Shown in pieces: positions 51,425-60,347 of a DNA stretch of 64,000 bases; the first letter of the stretch is position 1, and each line of letters begins with the position of its first letter. The stretch lies in the NCBI GenBank assembly GCA_934718275.1, contig CAKUZD010000007.1:57973-121972 (forward strand), in the 5' to 3' direction. Source of the stretch: an uncultured Candidatus Melainabacteria bacterium (GTDB lineage Bacteria; Cyanobacteriota; Vampirovibrionia; Gastranaerophilales; Gastranaerophilaceae). Below the pieces are notes generated by a model. The model had not been told where the DNA came from. It saw only the letters and a list, made by a program, of their open reading frames with translations, and did not search any database. A program made the translations under genes and the position numbers.

Positions 51425-53758
51425 TTAAACAAGAGAAAAAACATCATCTTCTAATAAAGTTCTTTGGAATTCTTCACATTCTTCCATCAAATCAGTTAGT
51501 ATTGCATACTTTGATAAATGCAAAGCTTTTGGAAGGTCTGCAATATCTCCTGTAAAATCAATTATATAATAATCTTTATTTTGCTCTTTTATTTTAATTA
51601 AACCAATATCTTCAAATATAGAAAACAATAAATCAAAAACCTTGTAAGATTTTCCAAGAAAACTGGCACAACGACAAAGTTCTACTTTTCCGTTATTATT
51701 ATGGCAAGCAAATTTCAACATTTTACAAACTGTTTTCAAAAATTCTTCTTCATCCATATATTTTAAATCATAATTCATAAAATGAATAGAAAGAGGTTTT
51801 GTTTGGTTTAGAATTTTATCAAATGTATCCCTGTCAGCAGGATAATCAAATAACATTAAAGCATCGCAAGGTCTAAGACTATCTCGCGTAACTGTTCTTG
51901 CATATAATGCATCAAAAGGCTTTAATTTATCTAAAATAGATTTACTCTCTGCAAAAATCAAAATATTTTGTTTTGATGTTTTTACATAATCATTGACTTG
52001 AGGTAAAATGTCTGTTTTTTTACGATGGTCATAAATTTTTTGTTTTGGAATTTCTTCTTCCTTCAAATATTCCGAATGAATATCATCAATTATCAATTGA
52101 ACACTTGTTGTTCCGTTGTATTCATTTTTTTGCGGATGAAAAGCAATATCTAAAGTATCACCTTTTACAAGTGAAATATCTCCTTCTTTCCAACGAATAC
52201 AGTTAAATTCACTATTTCCTGCCTGACAAGTTAACCTTAAATGATTTTTATTTTCACCCATAAGTCTTTTTTCTTTTATTTTCATATTTTTTATTGCAAA
52301 AATAGGGCTCGGGTTTGCTGCACCAAAAGGTTCTAATTGAGAAATATCATCAATTAAATCCAGTGTAATATCGTCAGGTGTAAGTTCCAAATCTATATTT
52401 ATAAAAGGTTTTAAATCTTTTCCTTGAGACATTTCTTTTACAGTTTTACAAAGAGCAGATTTTACTTGTTCAAAAGAAGATTTTGTTTCACTAAAAGATA
52501 AACCTGCGGCCATTGAGTGCCCACCAAAGCCGTCTAAAAGTTCTGAGTTAACAGATATAGCATCATATAAATTTATTCCCTCTACACTTCTTGCAGAACA
52601 TCTATACTGTTTGGTTTCATCAGAGTATGTCATTAAAAAAGTAGGTTTATAATATTTTTCTACTAACATAGAAGCTACAATACCGATTATTCCAATATGC
52701 CATTCTTTATTAAAAAGAACAATTGCAGGATTTCTGTTTCCCTCTTTTTTAACCATTTCATCGGCTTCTGCAAAAATATTCTGACACAATTCCTGACGAA
52801 TTTTATTAAATTCGTTCAAAGATTGAATAGACATTTCAATTTCTTGTTTGTTATCAGAAATCAATACTTTTAAAGCAGCATCAACTGTATCAAGTCTGCC
52901 TGAAGCATTTATTCTTGGAGCAATTCCAAATGCTATCTGTTCGGATGTTATTTGTCCTTTATACCCTGCACTTTCAAGTAATCTCGTTATACCATAATGT
53001 TTTCCGGCAGAAATCAATTCTAATCCCTTTGTAACAAGATACCTGTTTTCTCCAATTAAAGGAACAATATCTGCAACAGTTCCAACTGCTACATAAGGAA
53101 GAATTTCGGATATAAATTCTAATTTGTTGTATTTTTCTAACAAAGCATGAGCTGTTTTAAAAGCAACTCCTACTCCTGCAAGAGAAGTAAGACTTTCTAT
53201 TTGTTTTGGTGTAAGATTTTCATCTAATGCATAAGGAGCTTTTGGATTAATTATCCCGTAAGCTTTTGGTAAAACTTCAGGTGCTTCGTGGTGATCTGTG
53301 ATAATTACATCTATCTTAAAACTATTTAAAAAATTCACAGCATCAACATCAGAAATACCACAATCACAAGAAATTATAACTTTTGGTTTAACTTGTGTCA
53401 TTACTTTCACAAGAGCTTTTGTATCAAAACCATGACCTTCTTTTTCTCTATCCGGAATAAAATAATTTACATCAGCACCTAAGTATTTAAAAGTCCTATA
53501 TAACAAAGATGTAGAAGTAACTCCATCTGCATCAAAGTCACCGTGGATTACTATTTTTTCACCATTATCAATTGCTTTTGATAATCTTTCAACAACTTTT
53601 TCCATATCGCAAAAAGCTTTAGGATGAATAGTTTTTATTTCTAACGGATGTAAAAAATCATAAATTTCTTCTTCTGTTTCAATCCCCCTTGAATGTAATA
53701 ATCTTGAAATTAATGATTTATCATTACCGTTATATTTATTAAAAATCCACTCTTTCAT
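51425..53758 (-). CDS. recJ: Single-stranded-DNA-specific exonuclease RecJ
   Basis: 777 residues. It degrades ssDNA 5'-3' in recombination and repair. DHH-phosphoesterase motifs: HGDFDADGVTSTSLL (~69-83), SCDCGISDVDAV, ITDHHEAP and GIINPKA; the DHHA1 block RINASGRLD and GFGGHSMAAGLS; an OB-fold follows. It is longer than E. coli RecJ (577) because of a ~200-residue C-terminal extension that looks helicase-like or regulatory, as in Firmicutes and cyanobacteria. RBS GGGAGAGG. Confidence 0.93.
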   Translation of the reverse strand: MKEWIFNKYNGNDKSLISRLLHSRGIETEEEIYDFLHPLEIKTIHPKAFCDMEKVVERLSKAIDNGEKIVIHGDFDADGVTSTSLLYRTFKYLGADVNYFIPDREKEGHGFDTKALVKVMTQVKPKVIISCDCGISDVDAVNFLNSFKIDVIITDHHEAPEVLPKAYGIINPKAPYALDENLTPKQIESLTSLAGVGVAFKTAHALLEKYNKLEFISEILPYVAVGTVADIVPLIGENRYLVTKGLELISAGKHYGITRLLESAGYKGQITSEQIAFGIAPRINASGRLDTVDAALKVLISDNKQEIEMSIQSLNEFNKIRQELCQNIFAEADEMVKKEGNRNPAIVLFNKEWHIGIIGIVASMLVEKYYKPTFLMTYSDETKQYRCSARSVEGINLYDAISVNSELLDGFGGHSMAAGLSFSETKSSFEQVKSALCKTVKEMSQGKDLKPFINIDLELTPDDITLDLIDDISQLEPFGAANPSPIFAIKNMKIKEKRLMGENKNHLRLTCQAGNSEFNCIRWKEGDISLVKGDTLDIAFHPQKNEYNGTTSVQLIIDDIHSEYLKEEEIPKQKIYDHRKKTDILPQVNDYVKTSKQNILIFAESKSILDKLKPFDALYARTVTRDSLRPCDALMLFDYPADRDTFDKILNQTKPLSIHFMNYDLKYMDEEEFLKTVCKMLKFACHNNNGKVELCRCASFLGKSYKVFDLLFSIFEDIGLIKIKEQNKDYYIIDFTGDIADLPKALHLSKYAILTDLMEECEEFQRTLLEDDVFSLV

Positions 53759-53827
53759 TATCCTCTCCCTAGCTTTATTGTAACATAAATATTATTTATG
53801 ATATAATTATCACAAATGGAGAAGTGT

Positions 53828-54223
53828 ATGAAAGAAAAAGCTATAGAATACTTTAAAAACGGTTATTCTTGTTCTGAAAGTATTATAAAAGCTGCGTCAG
53901 AAGAAGGTTTATGTCCAAAAGAACTTTTACCGATTGCAACATCTTTTTCGGGTGGAATGTCATCAGGTTGTGTTTGTGGAACATTAGCAGCTGCACAAAT
54001 TATAAACGGTTATAATTTTGGTAAAGAAAATACAAAAGGGAATGAACCTTTAGCCAGACAAAATGCAGCTTACCTTGTTGAAGAATTCAAAAAACGAAAT
54101 AAAGTTACTTGTTGCAGAATTTTGTCAGCAGGATTACAAGGAATGGCAAGAAAAGAACATTGTTCAAAATATGTTGCTGATGTTTGTGAAATTTTAGAAG
54201 GAATAATGAAAGTTCATGCTTAA
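53828..54223 (+). CDS. C_GCAxxG_C_C family protein
   Basis: 131 residues from ATG 53828, six bases after GGAG (ATG 53816 is an alternative, eight bases after TATAAT). The family pattern is present: YSCSESII, SFSGGMSSGCVCGTLAAAQ, CCRILS and the final CSKYVADVCEIL. Six or more conserved cysteines suggest a redox or metal role; biochemical function is unknown. Ends eight bases after the next gene starts. Confidence 0.85.
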   Translation: MKEKAIEYFKNGYSCSESIIKAASEEGLCPKELLPIATSFSGGMSSGCVCGTLAAAQIINGYNFGKENTKGNEPLARQNAAYLVEEFKKRNKVTCCRILSAGLQGMARKEHCSKYVADVCEILEGIMKVHA

Positions 54224-54590
54224 CGTATTAGCAATATTTTTAGGCGGGGGAATTGGTGCTGTATCAAGATACTTGATTGGTTTAAACCTTGCAAAAATAT
54301 TTGAAATAAACCTTCCTTGTTCAACATTTTTGGTAAATATAATAGGAAGCTTTGTTATTGGTTTTTTGTACATTTTATTTATTGAAAAAAATGATATTAC
54401 ACCAGCACTGAAACTTGCTCTAACAGTTGGTTTTTGTGGTGGACTTACAACTTTTAGCACTTTCTCTTTGGAGCTTTTTGAAATGCTTGGAAACAACCAA
54501 ATTTTCCATGCATTTTTGTATATTGTTTTGAGTATAACAGTTTGTCTATTAATGACAACAATAGGAGCGTATTTTGCAAAACTTATTTAA
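54216..54590 (+). CDS. crcB: Fluoride ion exporter CrcB/Fluc
   Basis: 124 residues, four membrane segments. Signature GGGIGAVSRYLIG, FLVNIIGSFVIGFLYI (Asn of the pore) and GFCGGLTTFSTFSLELFE, with the Phe box and Na-site region. Exports fluoride as a dual-topology dimer. Overlaps both neighbours (8 and 17 bases), so it is part of a three-gene operon. No crcB riboswitch is visible upstream of the operon. Confidence 0.95.
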   Translation: MLNVLAIFLGGGIGAVSRYLIGLNLAKIFEINLPCSTFLVNIIGSFVIGFLYILFIEKNDITPALKLALTVGFCGGLTTFSTFSLELFEMLGNNQIFHAFLYIVLSITVCLLMTTIGAYFAKLI

Positions 54591-55416
54591 ATTCGATAAA
54601 TTAAATTTCATAACTGCGGGTATGCCGTTAAAAACAGGAAAAGGTTCTTATCCTCAAGCGTTTGATATATTAAATGATATGAAATTGGATGGAATGGAAC
54701 TGGAATTTGTTCATGGAGTCAGAATGAGCGATACAAACAGAAATTTTGTAAAAGAAAAATCTAAAGATTTTGTTATTACAGCTCATGGACCATTTTATAT
54801 TAATCTAAATTCCAAAGAAGAAGAAAAAATAGATGCGAGCGTACAAAGAATAATTGATACTGCAGCTGTTGCTTCTCAAGCCGGAGCTTTTAGTATAACT
54901 TATCATGCAGCATTTTATATGGGAAAAGATAAAGAAACTGTTTATAACCAAGTCAAAACACAAACAAAACGAATAATTGATATTTTAGAAAATGAAAAAA
55001 TAAAGGTATGGATAAGACCTGAAACAACAGGAAAAGCTACTCAATGGGGAGATATTGATGAAATTATAAATCTTTCAAAAGATTTTGAACAAGTTTTACC
55101 TTGTGTAGATTTTTCTCATCTTCATGCAAGAAGCGCAGGAGAATACAATACTTATGATGAATTTTCAAAAGTTTTAGAAAAAATTGGAAACGAAATAGGA
55201 CAATATGCTTTAGAAAACTTTCACGGTCATCTTGCCGGAATAGAATATACAGCTAAGGGTGAAAAACAACATTTAAATTTAGAAAATTCTGATATGAATT
55301 ACAAAGACTTACTAAAAGCTATGAAAGAGTTTGGCGTAAAAGGAGCTCTTGTTTGTGAAAGTCCTAATATTGAAGATGATTGTAAATTAATAAAAAATTA
55401 TTATGAAAGTTTATAG
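54574..55416 (+). CDS. Endonuclease IV-like AP endonuclease
   Basis: 280 residues, TIM barrel. Metal ligands follow the Nfo order: AHGPFYINL (His), YHAAFYMG (His), RPETTGKATQWG (Glu), CVDFSHLHARS (Asp, His), ENFHGHLAGIEYT (His), and a final CESPNIEDD (Glu). Nfo cleaves DNA at abasic sites in repair. The sequence is divergent from E. coli Nfo (about the same length), so a sugar-isomerase-like role is not excluded. Last gene of the operon, just left of the putative origin. Confidence 0.82.
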   Translation: MQNLFKFDKLNFITAGMPLKTGKGSYPQAFDILNDMKLDGMELEFVHGVRMSDTNRNFVKEKSKDFVITAHGPFYINLNSKEEEKIDASVQRIIDTAAVASQAGAFSITYHAAFYMGKDKETVYNQVKTQTKRIIDILENEKIKVWIRPETTGKATQWGDIDEIINLSKDFEQVLPCVDFSHLHARSAGEYNTYDEFSKVLEKIGNEIGQYALENFHGHLAGIEYTAKGEKQHLNLENSDMNYKDLLKAMKEFGVKGALVCESPNIEDDCKLIKNYYESL

Positions 55417-55434
55417 TAATTAAACAATTTTCTT

Positions 55435-55690
55435 TGTAGAAAACTAGTCAATTTTTAGTAGAAAAGTGTAGGTGTTATTGTAGAAAACTCATGAGTTTTC
55501 TACAATAATTTTCTGTATAAATAGTTTTCTACAATTAATATATAGTTTTGAACAAGTTTTCTACAATTTTTTCTACATGCTCTAATTCAATTATAATCAT
55601 AGTTTCCATTGGTTTTCTACAAATATTTACTGCTTATTATTACTATTATATATATAAATATAATTATTAATATAATATATAATAGAAAAC
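55435..55690. other. Putative chromosome replication origin (oriC)
   Basis: Seven exact copies of the nonamer TTTTCTACA lie within 190 bp. Five are on plus (55496, 55525, 55557, 55569, 55613) and two on minus (55435, 55479), plus single-mismatch copies (e.g. 55457). The nonamer is two changes from the E. coli DnaA box TTATCCACA. Two face-to-face copies form a 26-bp perfect palindrome (55479-55504). An extremely AT-rich tract (55635-55685) follows, suited to unwinding. dnaN starts ~110 bp on. In some cyanobacteria the origin is beside dnaN. Confidence 0.7.
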
Positions 55691-55796
55691 TAATTGTTCA
55701 AAACTTAGAAGGTAAAGTTTTCGTATTATTTGGTTTAAATTCATTTTTCAAGGATTATAATTCTATTATATAAATAAGAAAACTTGGAGTAAGATA

Positions 55797-56918
55797 ATGA
55801 AATTTGTTATAAAAAAAGAAGATTTATATAACGGAATTAAAATAGTTGAAAGAGCAACTTCTGCAAAAGCTTTACAACCTGTTTTATTAAATATTTTGAT
55901 TGAAACTATTGGTACAAGCGCAATTAAACTTGTTGCAACCGATTTAGATTTGACTGTAATTGCTGAAGTTGATGCTCAAGTTGAAGAAGAAGGGAAAATT
56001 ACACTACCTTCTAAAACTCTAAATGAAATCGTTTCAAAATTAGGTGATAAACTTATTACTTTTGAAATGCCGGAAGGTGAAACTTCTGTAAATATAACTT
56101 GCCAAAATTCAAAATTTGATATTATTGGTATTTCTGCTGCTGAATTTCCTCCTGAGTTTTCAAACGTAAATTTGAATGATGACGAAGGTTTTGAAATAGA
56201 AATTAGACCGTTTGTAAAAGCTGTGCGTCAAGCTGGTTTTGCAGCTGCAAGTTATGAAACAAGTAATCTTCTTTCAGGTATTGTTTGTGATATTTCAAAC
56301 AATATTATGGAAATTGCTTCAACTGATGGTAACAGACTTGCTAGGGTGCGTGAAACTATTGATAACAAAGAAAATATGACTCAACAATTAATTATTCCTT
56401 CTAAAACTTTGAATGAATTTATTAAAATGAGTAGTTTTATTGATGAAGATTCTGTAAAAATTTATATTGAAAAATCTAAATTAATCATTAAATCAGAAAA
56501 AACAATGACAATTTCAAGATTGTTGGAAGGTCAATTCCCTCAATATAACAAACTAATTCCGAATGAAAGTCCTAAAGAAGCTTTGGTAAATGTTTCTCAA
56601 ATGACATCAGCATTAGAACGTGTATCAATTATGGTTGATGAAAAAACTAGTATTGTAAAATTAGAATTTAGCCACAATACACTAAAGTTAACTGCTGATA
56701 CATCAAATTCCGGTAAATCTGAAGAAGTTATAGATATAAATTATGAAGGTGAAGATTTGACAATTGCCTTTAATTATAAATATGTTCTTGAAGCATTGAA
56801 AAATATTGATTCGGATGATGTAAAAATTGGGTTAAATACTCCTCTTTCAGCAACAATGTTTAAACCAAACAGCGAAGAAGATTATGTTTGCTTAATTATG
56901 CCTGTACAAATCAGATAG
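55797..56918 (+). CDS. dnaN: DNA polymerase III sliding clamp
   Basis: 373 residues. Homodimeric ring that tethers Pol III to DNA. Three repeated clamp folds: ~1-120 (KKEDLYNGIKIVERATSAKA), ~125-250 (VRQAGFAAASYETSNLLSGI), ~250-373 (SAMTS-type start SQMTSALERVSIMVDE). The C-terminus ends YVCLIMPVQIR, the family's conserved MPVR/Q end. The leader includes TTGGAG as RBS. First gene to the right of the putative origin. Confidence 0.96.
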   Translation: MKFVIKKEDLYNGIKIVERATSAKALQPVLLNILIETIGTSAIKLVATDLDLTVIAEVDAQVEEEGKITLPSKTLNEIVSKLGDKLITFEMPEGETSVNITCQNSKFDIIGISAAEFPPEFSNVNLNDDEGFEIEIRPFVKAVRQAGFAAASYETSNLLSGIVCDISNNIMEIASTDGNRLARVRETIDNKENMTQQLIIPSKTLNEFIKMSSFIDEDSVKIYIEKSKLIIKSEKTMTISRLLEGQFPQYNKLIPNESPKEALVNVSQMTSALERVSIMVDEKTSIVKLEFSHNTLKLTADTSNSGKSEEVIDINYEGEDLTIAFNYKYVLEALKNIDSDDVKIGLNTPLSATMFKPNSEEDYVCLIMPVQIR

Positions 56919-56923
56919 TAGTG

Positions 56924-57032
56924 GTAATAAGGCGTTAAGGTGTTAGAGCAATAATGTTTACAGTCATTGTGAGCGTATGCGAAACAATCCAGCTGATTAT
57001 TTTCAATGTCGGGATACCTATCCCGATATACA
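56924..57032 (-). repeat. REP/MITE-like element (copy of the right-edge repeat)
   Basis: Read on the minus strand this matches the 132-bp repeat at 63735. It has a TCGGGAT/ATCCCGA hairpin (57009-57026), AATCAGCTGGATTGTTTCGC, CTCACAATGACTG, and the tail CCTTAACGCCTTATTA. It begins six bases after dnaN stops. Confidence 0.7.
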
Positions 57033-57183
57033 AGACTTTAGTGAAAAGTGAAAAGACCTTATCAGATAAGTTTCTTTTTTGTATCTACAACACTTTTAAT
57101 CTTTCCCTCGCACTACAAGACTAGGTTGTCTTTTTTACAAATTTTATCTTGAAGAACTATGTTTTTTTTATATAATAATAATT

Positions 57184-58986
57184 ATGAAATATAGAGAAAA
57201 TGTTAGAAACTTTTGTATTATTGCACACATAGACCACGGTAAATCTACTTTGGCTGACCGTTTACTTGAAAAAACCGGCACTGTTGCTCAGCGTGATATG
57301 CAAAATCAGATTATGGATTCAATGGATATTGAACGTGAACGTGGTATTACTATTAAATTAAATTCTGCCAGAATGAAATATAAAGCTAAAAATGGTAAAG
57401 ATTATGAATTAAATTTAATTGATACTCCCGGACACGTAGATTTTTCTTATGAAGTATCTCGTTCTTTAGCAGCTTGTGAAGGTGCTTTGTTAATTGTTGA
57501 CGCTACGCAAGGTGTTGAAGCTCAGACTTTAGCTAACGTTTACTTAGCCATTGAACAAAACTTGGAAATTATTCCTGTTATTAATAAAATAGATCTTCCT
57601 TCTGCTGATGTTGACAGAGTAAAAGAAGAAATTGAAGAAGTTTTGGGAATTGATGCTTCTATGGCAATTCCTGTCAGCGCAAAAGCAGGTATTGGTATTG
57701 AAGAAGTTTTGGAAGCTGTAGTTGATTTAATTCCTCCTCCTGTTGATAATTCAGAAAAACCTTTAAGAGCCATGGTTTTTGATAGTGCTTATGATCAATA
57801 TTTAGGAACTTTGTGTTTCTTTAAGATAATGGACGGAAAAATTAAACTTGGTGATAAAGTTAGATTTATGGCGTCAGGTAAAGAATACGAAGTTGTTGAA
57901 CTTGGATATCAAACACCTATGAGAGTTCAGGTTGATGAACTTGTTTGTGGTGATGTTGGTTACTTTGCAGGTTCTATAAAAGAATTAACAAGGTTTGTTG
58001 GTGATACTGTTACGAATATTGCAAATCCGGCAAAAGAACCTCTCCCGGGTTACAAAGAAGCTTTACCAATGGTATTTTCAGGACTTTATCCTGTAGATAA
58101 TGACGATTATGCTGATTTAAAAGAAGCTTTGGAAAAACTAAAATTAAATGATAGTAGTATTACTTTTGAACCGGAAACATCCAGTGCTTTAGGATTTGGA
58201 TTTCGTTGCGGTTTTTTAGGTATGTTACACATGGAAATTGCTCAAGAACGTTTGGAACGTGAATATGGGCTTTCTATTGTAACAACAGCACCTTCAGTTG
58301 TTTATCATGTTTATAAAACAAATGGAGAAATGATAGAAATAGACAATCCTGCTAATCTACCTCCCGCACAGTTAAGAGATTATATTGAAGAACCTTACGT
58401 GAAAGTTCAAATTATTGCCCCAAATGATTATGTTGGGACATTGATGGATTTGGCGCAAACAAAACGCGGAATTTTTAAGAATATGACGTATATTGATAAA
58501 GTTCGCGCAAGTCTTGAATATGAAATACCTTTGAGTGAAGTTATTACAGATTTTTATGACCAATTAAAATCTCGTACGAAGGGTTATGCAAGTATGGATT
58601 ATGAGTTTAAAGATTATAAACGCTCTAAGCTTGTAAAACTTGATATAATGCTTGCCGGTGAAGTTGTAGACGCACTTTCTGTAATTTGTCATGAAGACAG
58701 TGCTTTTTATATCGGGCAAAAATTAACGGCAAAATTGAAAGAAATTATCCCAAGACAACTGTTTGAAGTACCAATTCAAGCTGCTATTGGTGGTAGAATA
58801 ATTGCAAGAACAAATATTAAAGCTATGCGTAAAAACGTATTGGATAAATGTTATGGTGGAGATATTTCGCGAAAAAGAAAACTTTTGGAAAAACAAAAGA
58901 AGGGTAAAAAGCGTATGAAATCCGTTGGTAGAGTGGAAGTTCCTCAAGAAGCATTTATGGCAGTTCTTAGTCTTGATGAGGAATAA
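57184..58986 (+). CDS. lepA: Elongation factor 4 (LepA)
   Basis: 600 residues, normal length. Translational GTPase that acts on stalled or initiating ribosomes. G1 IAHIDHGKSTLADRLLE, RGITIKLNSARM, DTPGHVDF, NKIDLP; the LepA-specific C-terminal domain with FYDQLKSRTKGYASMDYEF and ending RVEVPQEAFMAVL. ATG lies seven bases after TATAAT (leaderless type). The last 20 bases overlap the convergent LuxR-like gene. Confidence 0.97.
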   Translation: MKYRENVRNFCIIAHIDHGKSTLADRLLEKTGTVAQRDMQNQIMDSMDIERERGITIKLNSARMKYKAKNGKDYELNLIDTPGHVDFSYEVSRSLAACEGALLIVDATQGVEAQTLANVYLAIEQNLEIIPVINKIDLPSADVDRVKEEIEEVLGIDASMAIPVSAKAGIGIEEVLEAVVDLIPPPVDNSEKPLRAMVFDSAYDQYLGTLCFFKIMDGKIKLGDKVRFMASGKEYEVVELGYQTPMRVQVDELVCGDVGYFAGSIKELTRFVGDTVTNIANPAKEPLPGYKEALPMVFSGLYPVDNDDYADLKEALEKLKLNDSSITFEPETSSALGFGFRCGFLGMLHMEIAQERLEREYGLSIVTTAPSVVYHVYKTNGEMIEIDNPANLPPAQLRDYIEEPYVKVQIIAPNDYVGTLMDLAQTKRGIFKNMTYIDKVRASLEYEIPLSEVITDFYDQLKSRTKGYASMDYEFKDYKRSKLVKLDIMLAGEVVDALSVICHEDSAFYIGQKLTAKLKEIIPRQLFEVPIQAAIGGRIIARTNIKAMRKNVLDKCYGGDISRKRKLLEKQKKGKKRMKSVGRVEVPQEAFMAVLSLDEE

Positions 58987-59185
58987 TATTGTTATCCTTT
59001 GCTTTAATTGCCGCTGAAGTTCTGTTTGTAACTCCTAGTTTTTTATAGATTTGTGTTAGGTGTGCTTTAACAGTGTGATTTGTAATGCACAATTTTTCAG
59101 CAATAATATTATTGCTATCGCCATTTACTAAAAAAGTTAATACATCAATCTCTCTTGCTGTCAAATCACAACTTTTCTTTTCCAT
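58967..59185 (-). CDS. Stand-alone LuxR/GerE-type HTH protein
   Basis: 72 residues from ATG 59185. Nearly the whole protein is the GerE fold: LTAREIDVLTFLVNGDSNNI, then AEKLCITNHTVKAHLTQIYK and KLGVTNRTSA. It lacks a receiver or ligand domain, so any signal input must be external. Overlaps the end of lepA by 20 bases in the opposite direction. Cytoplasmic DNA-binding regulator; targets unknown. Confidence 0.85.
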   Translation of the reverse strand: MEKKSCDLTAREIDVLTFLVNGDSNNIIAEKLCITNHTVKAHLTQIYKKLGVTNRTSAAIKAKDNNIIPHQD

Positions 59186-59468
59186 AATTCCCAAATTATC
59201 TTTTACTGTGTTGTCGTAGTGATATTACAATATTAACAAAATGGTTTATTTTTACTATTAGCCATAAGTCTACATTCAGTCATACCGCTGAAAAAGCCGA
59301 AATTACCCAAAAAATAAAATGTAAAGAAATGTTAATAAATATATATAAAATATATATGATTTACGCAATTTTTAAATACAAAAATACTTTATATACATGT
59401 GAGAATCAATTAATAGGATAAACAAATTTAAGAGAAAAGAGTAAACAAAGAAACGGAGAAATGGAATT
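59186..59468. other. Intergenic leader
   Basis: AT-rich, divergent promoters expected for the LuxR-like gene and the gene at 59469. A possible -10 near 59390. No supported gene. Confidence 0.35.
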
Positions 59469-59930
59469 ATGGTATCAAAAATCGGAAGTTTTGGCAATGT
59501 ATTTGGCAACAATGGCGACAATAACAAAGTAAACAAATCAAATGACGCACAAAAACCAAAAGAAATTATAGATGTTACTCAACATTCAAAAGTTGAACAC
59601 AAAGAGTTGGGAGATGACGTATTAACATCAGCCAATTTTTATGCAGGAATGGGCTTGGACTTAAAGACTAAAAAAACTCAACCTGGTTCTTTGGAAGATT
59701 TAACTCAAGTTGTACAAAATTTGAATGCATCAAAAGCTGATAGAGCTGACAAGAAAGCTGCTTTTAATGCAGTTCAGGGTAATGATTGGTCATCATATTT
59801 AACTAAAGCTTATGTTTATAGCAGAATGAATGATACATCCATGAAAACTCTTGCAAGTGTAGATTTTTCAATTGGAAATATGCCTGAATATATTGCAGAT
59901 GATTTGAATGCAGAAGTTGTAATAGCTTAA
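59469..59930 (+). CDS. Small unknown protein, group near ffh
   Basis: 153 residues, no signal peptide. N-terminus Gly/Asn-rich (KIGSFGNVFGNNGDNNKVNK), then LGDDVLTSANFYAGMGLDLK and a helical C-terminal half (AKADRADKKAAFNA type). ACGGAGAAAT precedes the ATG; the same ACGGAAATG-like context precedes the gene at 60916. One of three similar-sized, acidic/neutral proteins in series (59469, 60916, 61564) that share organisation and terminator type. Function unknown. Confidence 0.6.
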   Translation: MVSKIGSFGNVFGNNGDNNKVNKSNDAQKPKEIIDVTQHSKVEHKELGDDVLTSANFYAGMGLDLKTKKTQPGSLEDLTQVVQNLNASKADRADKKAAFNAVQGNDWSSYLTKAYVYSRMNDTSMKTLASVDFSIGNMPEYIADDLNAEVVIA

Positions 59931-59962
59931 TAAGTTTCTTATAAATATATGTTTACTCACAT

Positions 59963-59997
59963 AAAGAGCCGACTATTTTAGCCGGTTCTTTTTTTTT
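59963..59997 (+). terminator. Terminator (copy 1)
   Basis: AAAGAGCCGACTA pairs with TAGCCGGTTCTTT (one mismatch, one G-U), followed by a long T-run. Nearly the same sequence recurs at 60308. Confidence 0.85.
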
Positions 59998-60014
59998 ATT
60001 TGACTTAAAAAGGG

Positions 60015-60043
60015 TTGACAAAAATAGTAAAATAGTAAATAAT
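60015..60043 (+). promoter_or_regulatory. Promoter of the 60-kb small RNA
   Basis: TTGACA (60015-60020) and an AATAAT/TAAATA -10 at 60036-60043 (15-17-base spacer). Confidence 0.55.
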
Positions 60044-60044
60044 G

Positions 60045-60165
60045 TGGATATAGGGGCAAGCCCCAAGCAAGTAACGTTTACTTGAGGCTTGACTTAGTGC
60101 CCTATAACCAAATTAATAAAATATTTAAAACCGTTATAATTACCGTTATAACGGTTTTTATTATC
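60045..60165 (+). ncRNA. Structured small RNA gene, unknown family
   Basis: Own promoter, own terminator and a three-tier stem. P1 TATAGGG-G-CA (60049-60058) pairs with TGCCCTATA (60098-60106). P2 is CAAGCC (60057-60062) with GGCTTG (60086-60091). P3 is CAAGTAA (60068-60074) with TTACTTG (60078-60084). A 13-bp perfect terminator stem follows (AAAACCGTTATAA, 60127-60139, with 60146-60158) plus Ts. It is GC-richer than its surroundings and does not code. It matches no family I recognise. Confidence 0.55.
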
Positions 60166-60307
60166 TCATTGGTCATTTTTACCACCCCCTTTCCACCGTT
60201 TTCTTAGTAAATACGTGTGTGGGTGTGGTATGGTAGGTACTACCCTATAATTTTATTTTATATTAAATATTAAATTTGTCTATGTGTTGAAAAGTGTTTA
60301 TTCACGT

Positions 60308-60340
60308 AAAGAGCCGACTATTTTAGCCGGTTCTTTTTTT
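60308..60340 (+). terminator. Terminator (copy 2, no gene upstream)
   Basis: Same AAAGAGCCGACTA... stem and ~45-bp context as 59963, but no gene precedes it; suggests a decayed duplicate of the 59469 unit. Confidence 0.75.
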
Positions 60341-60347
60341 TATGAAG

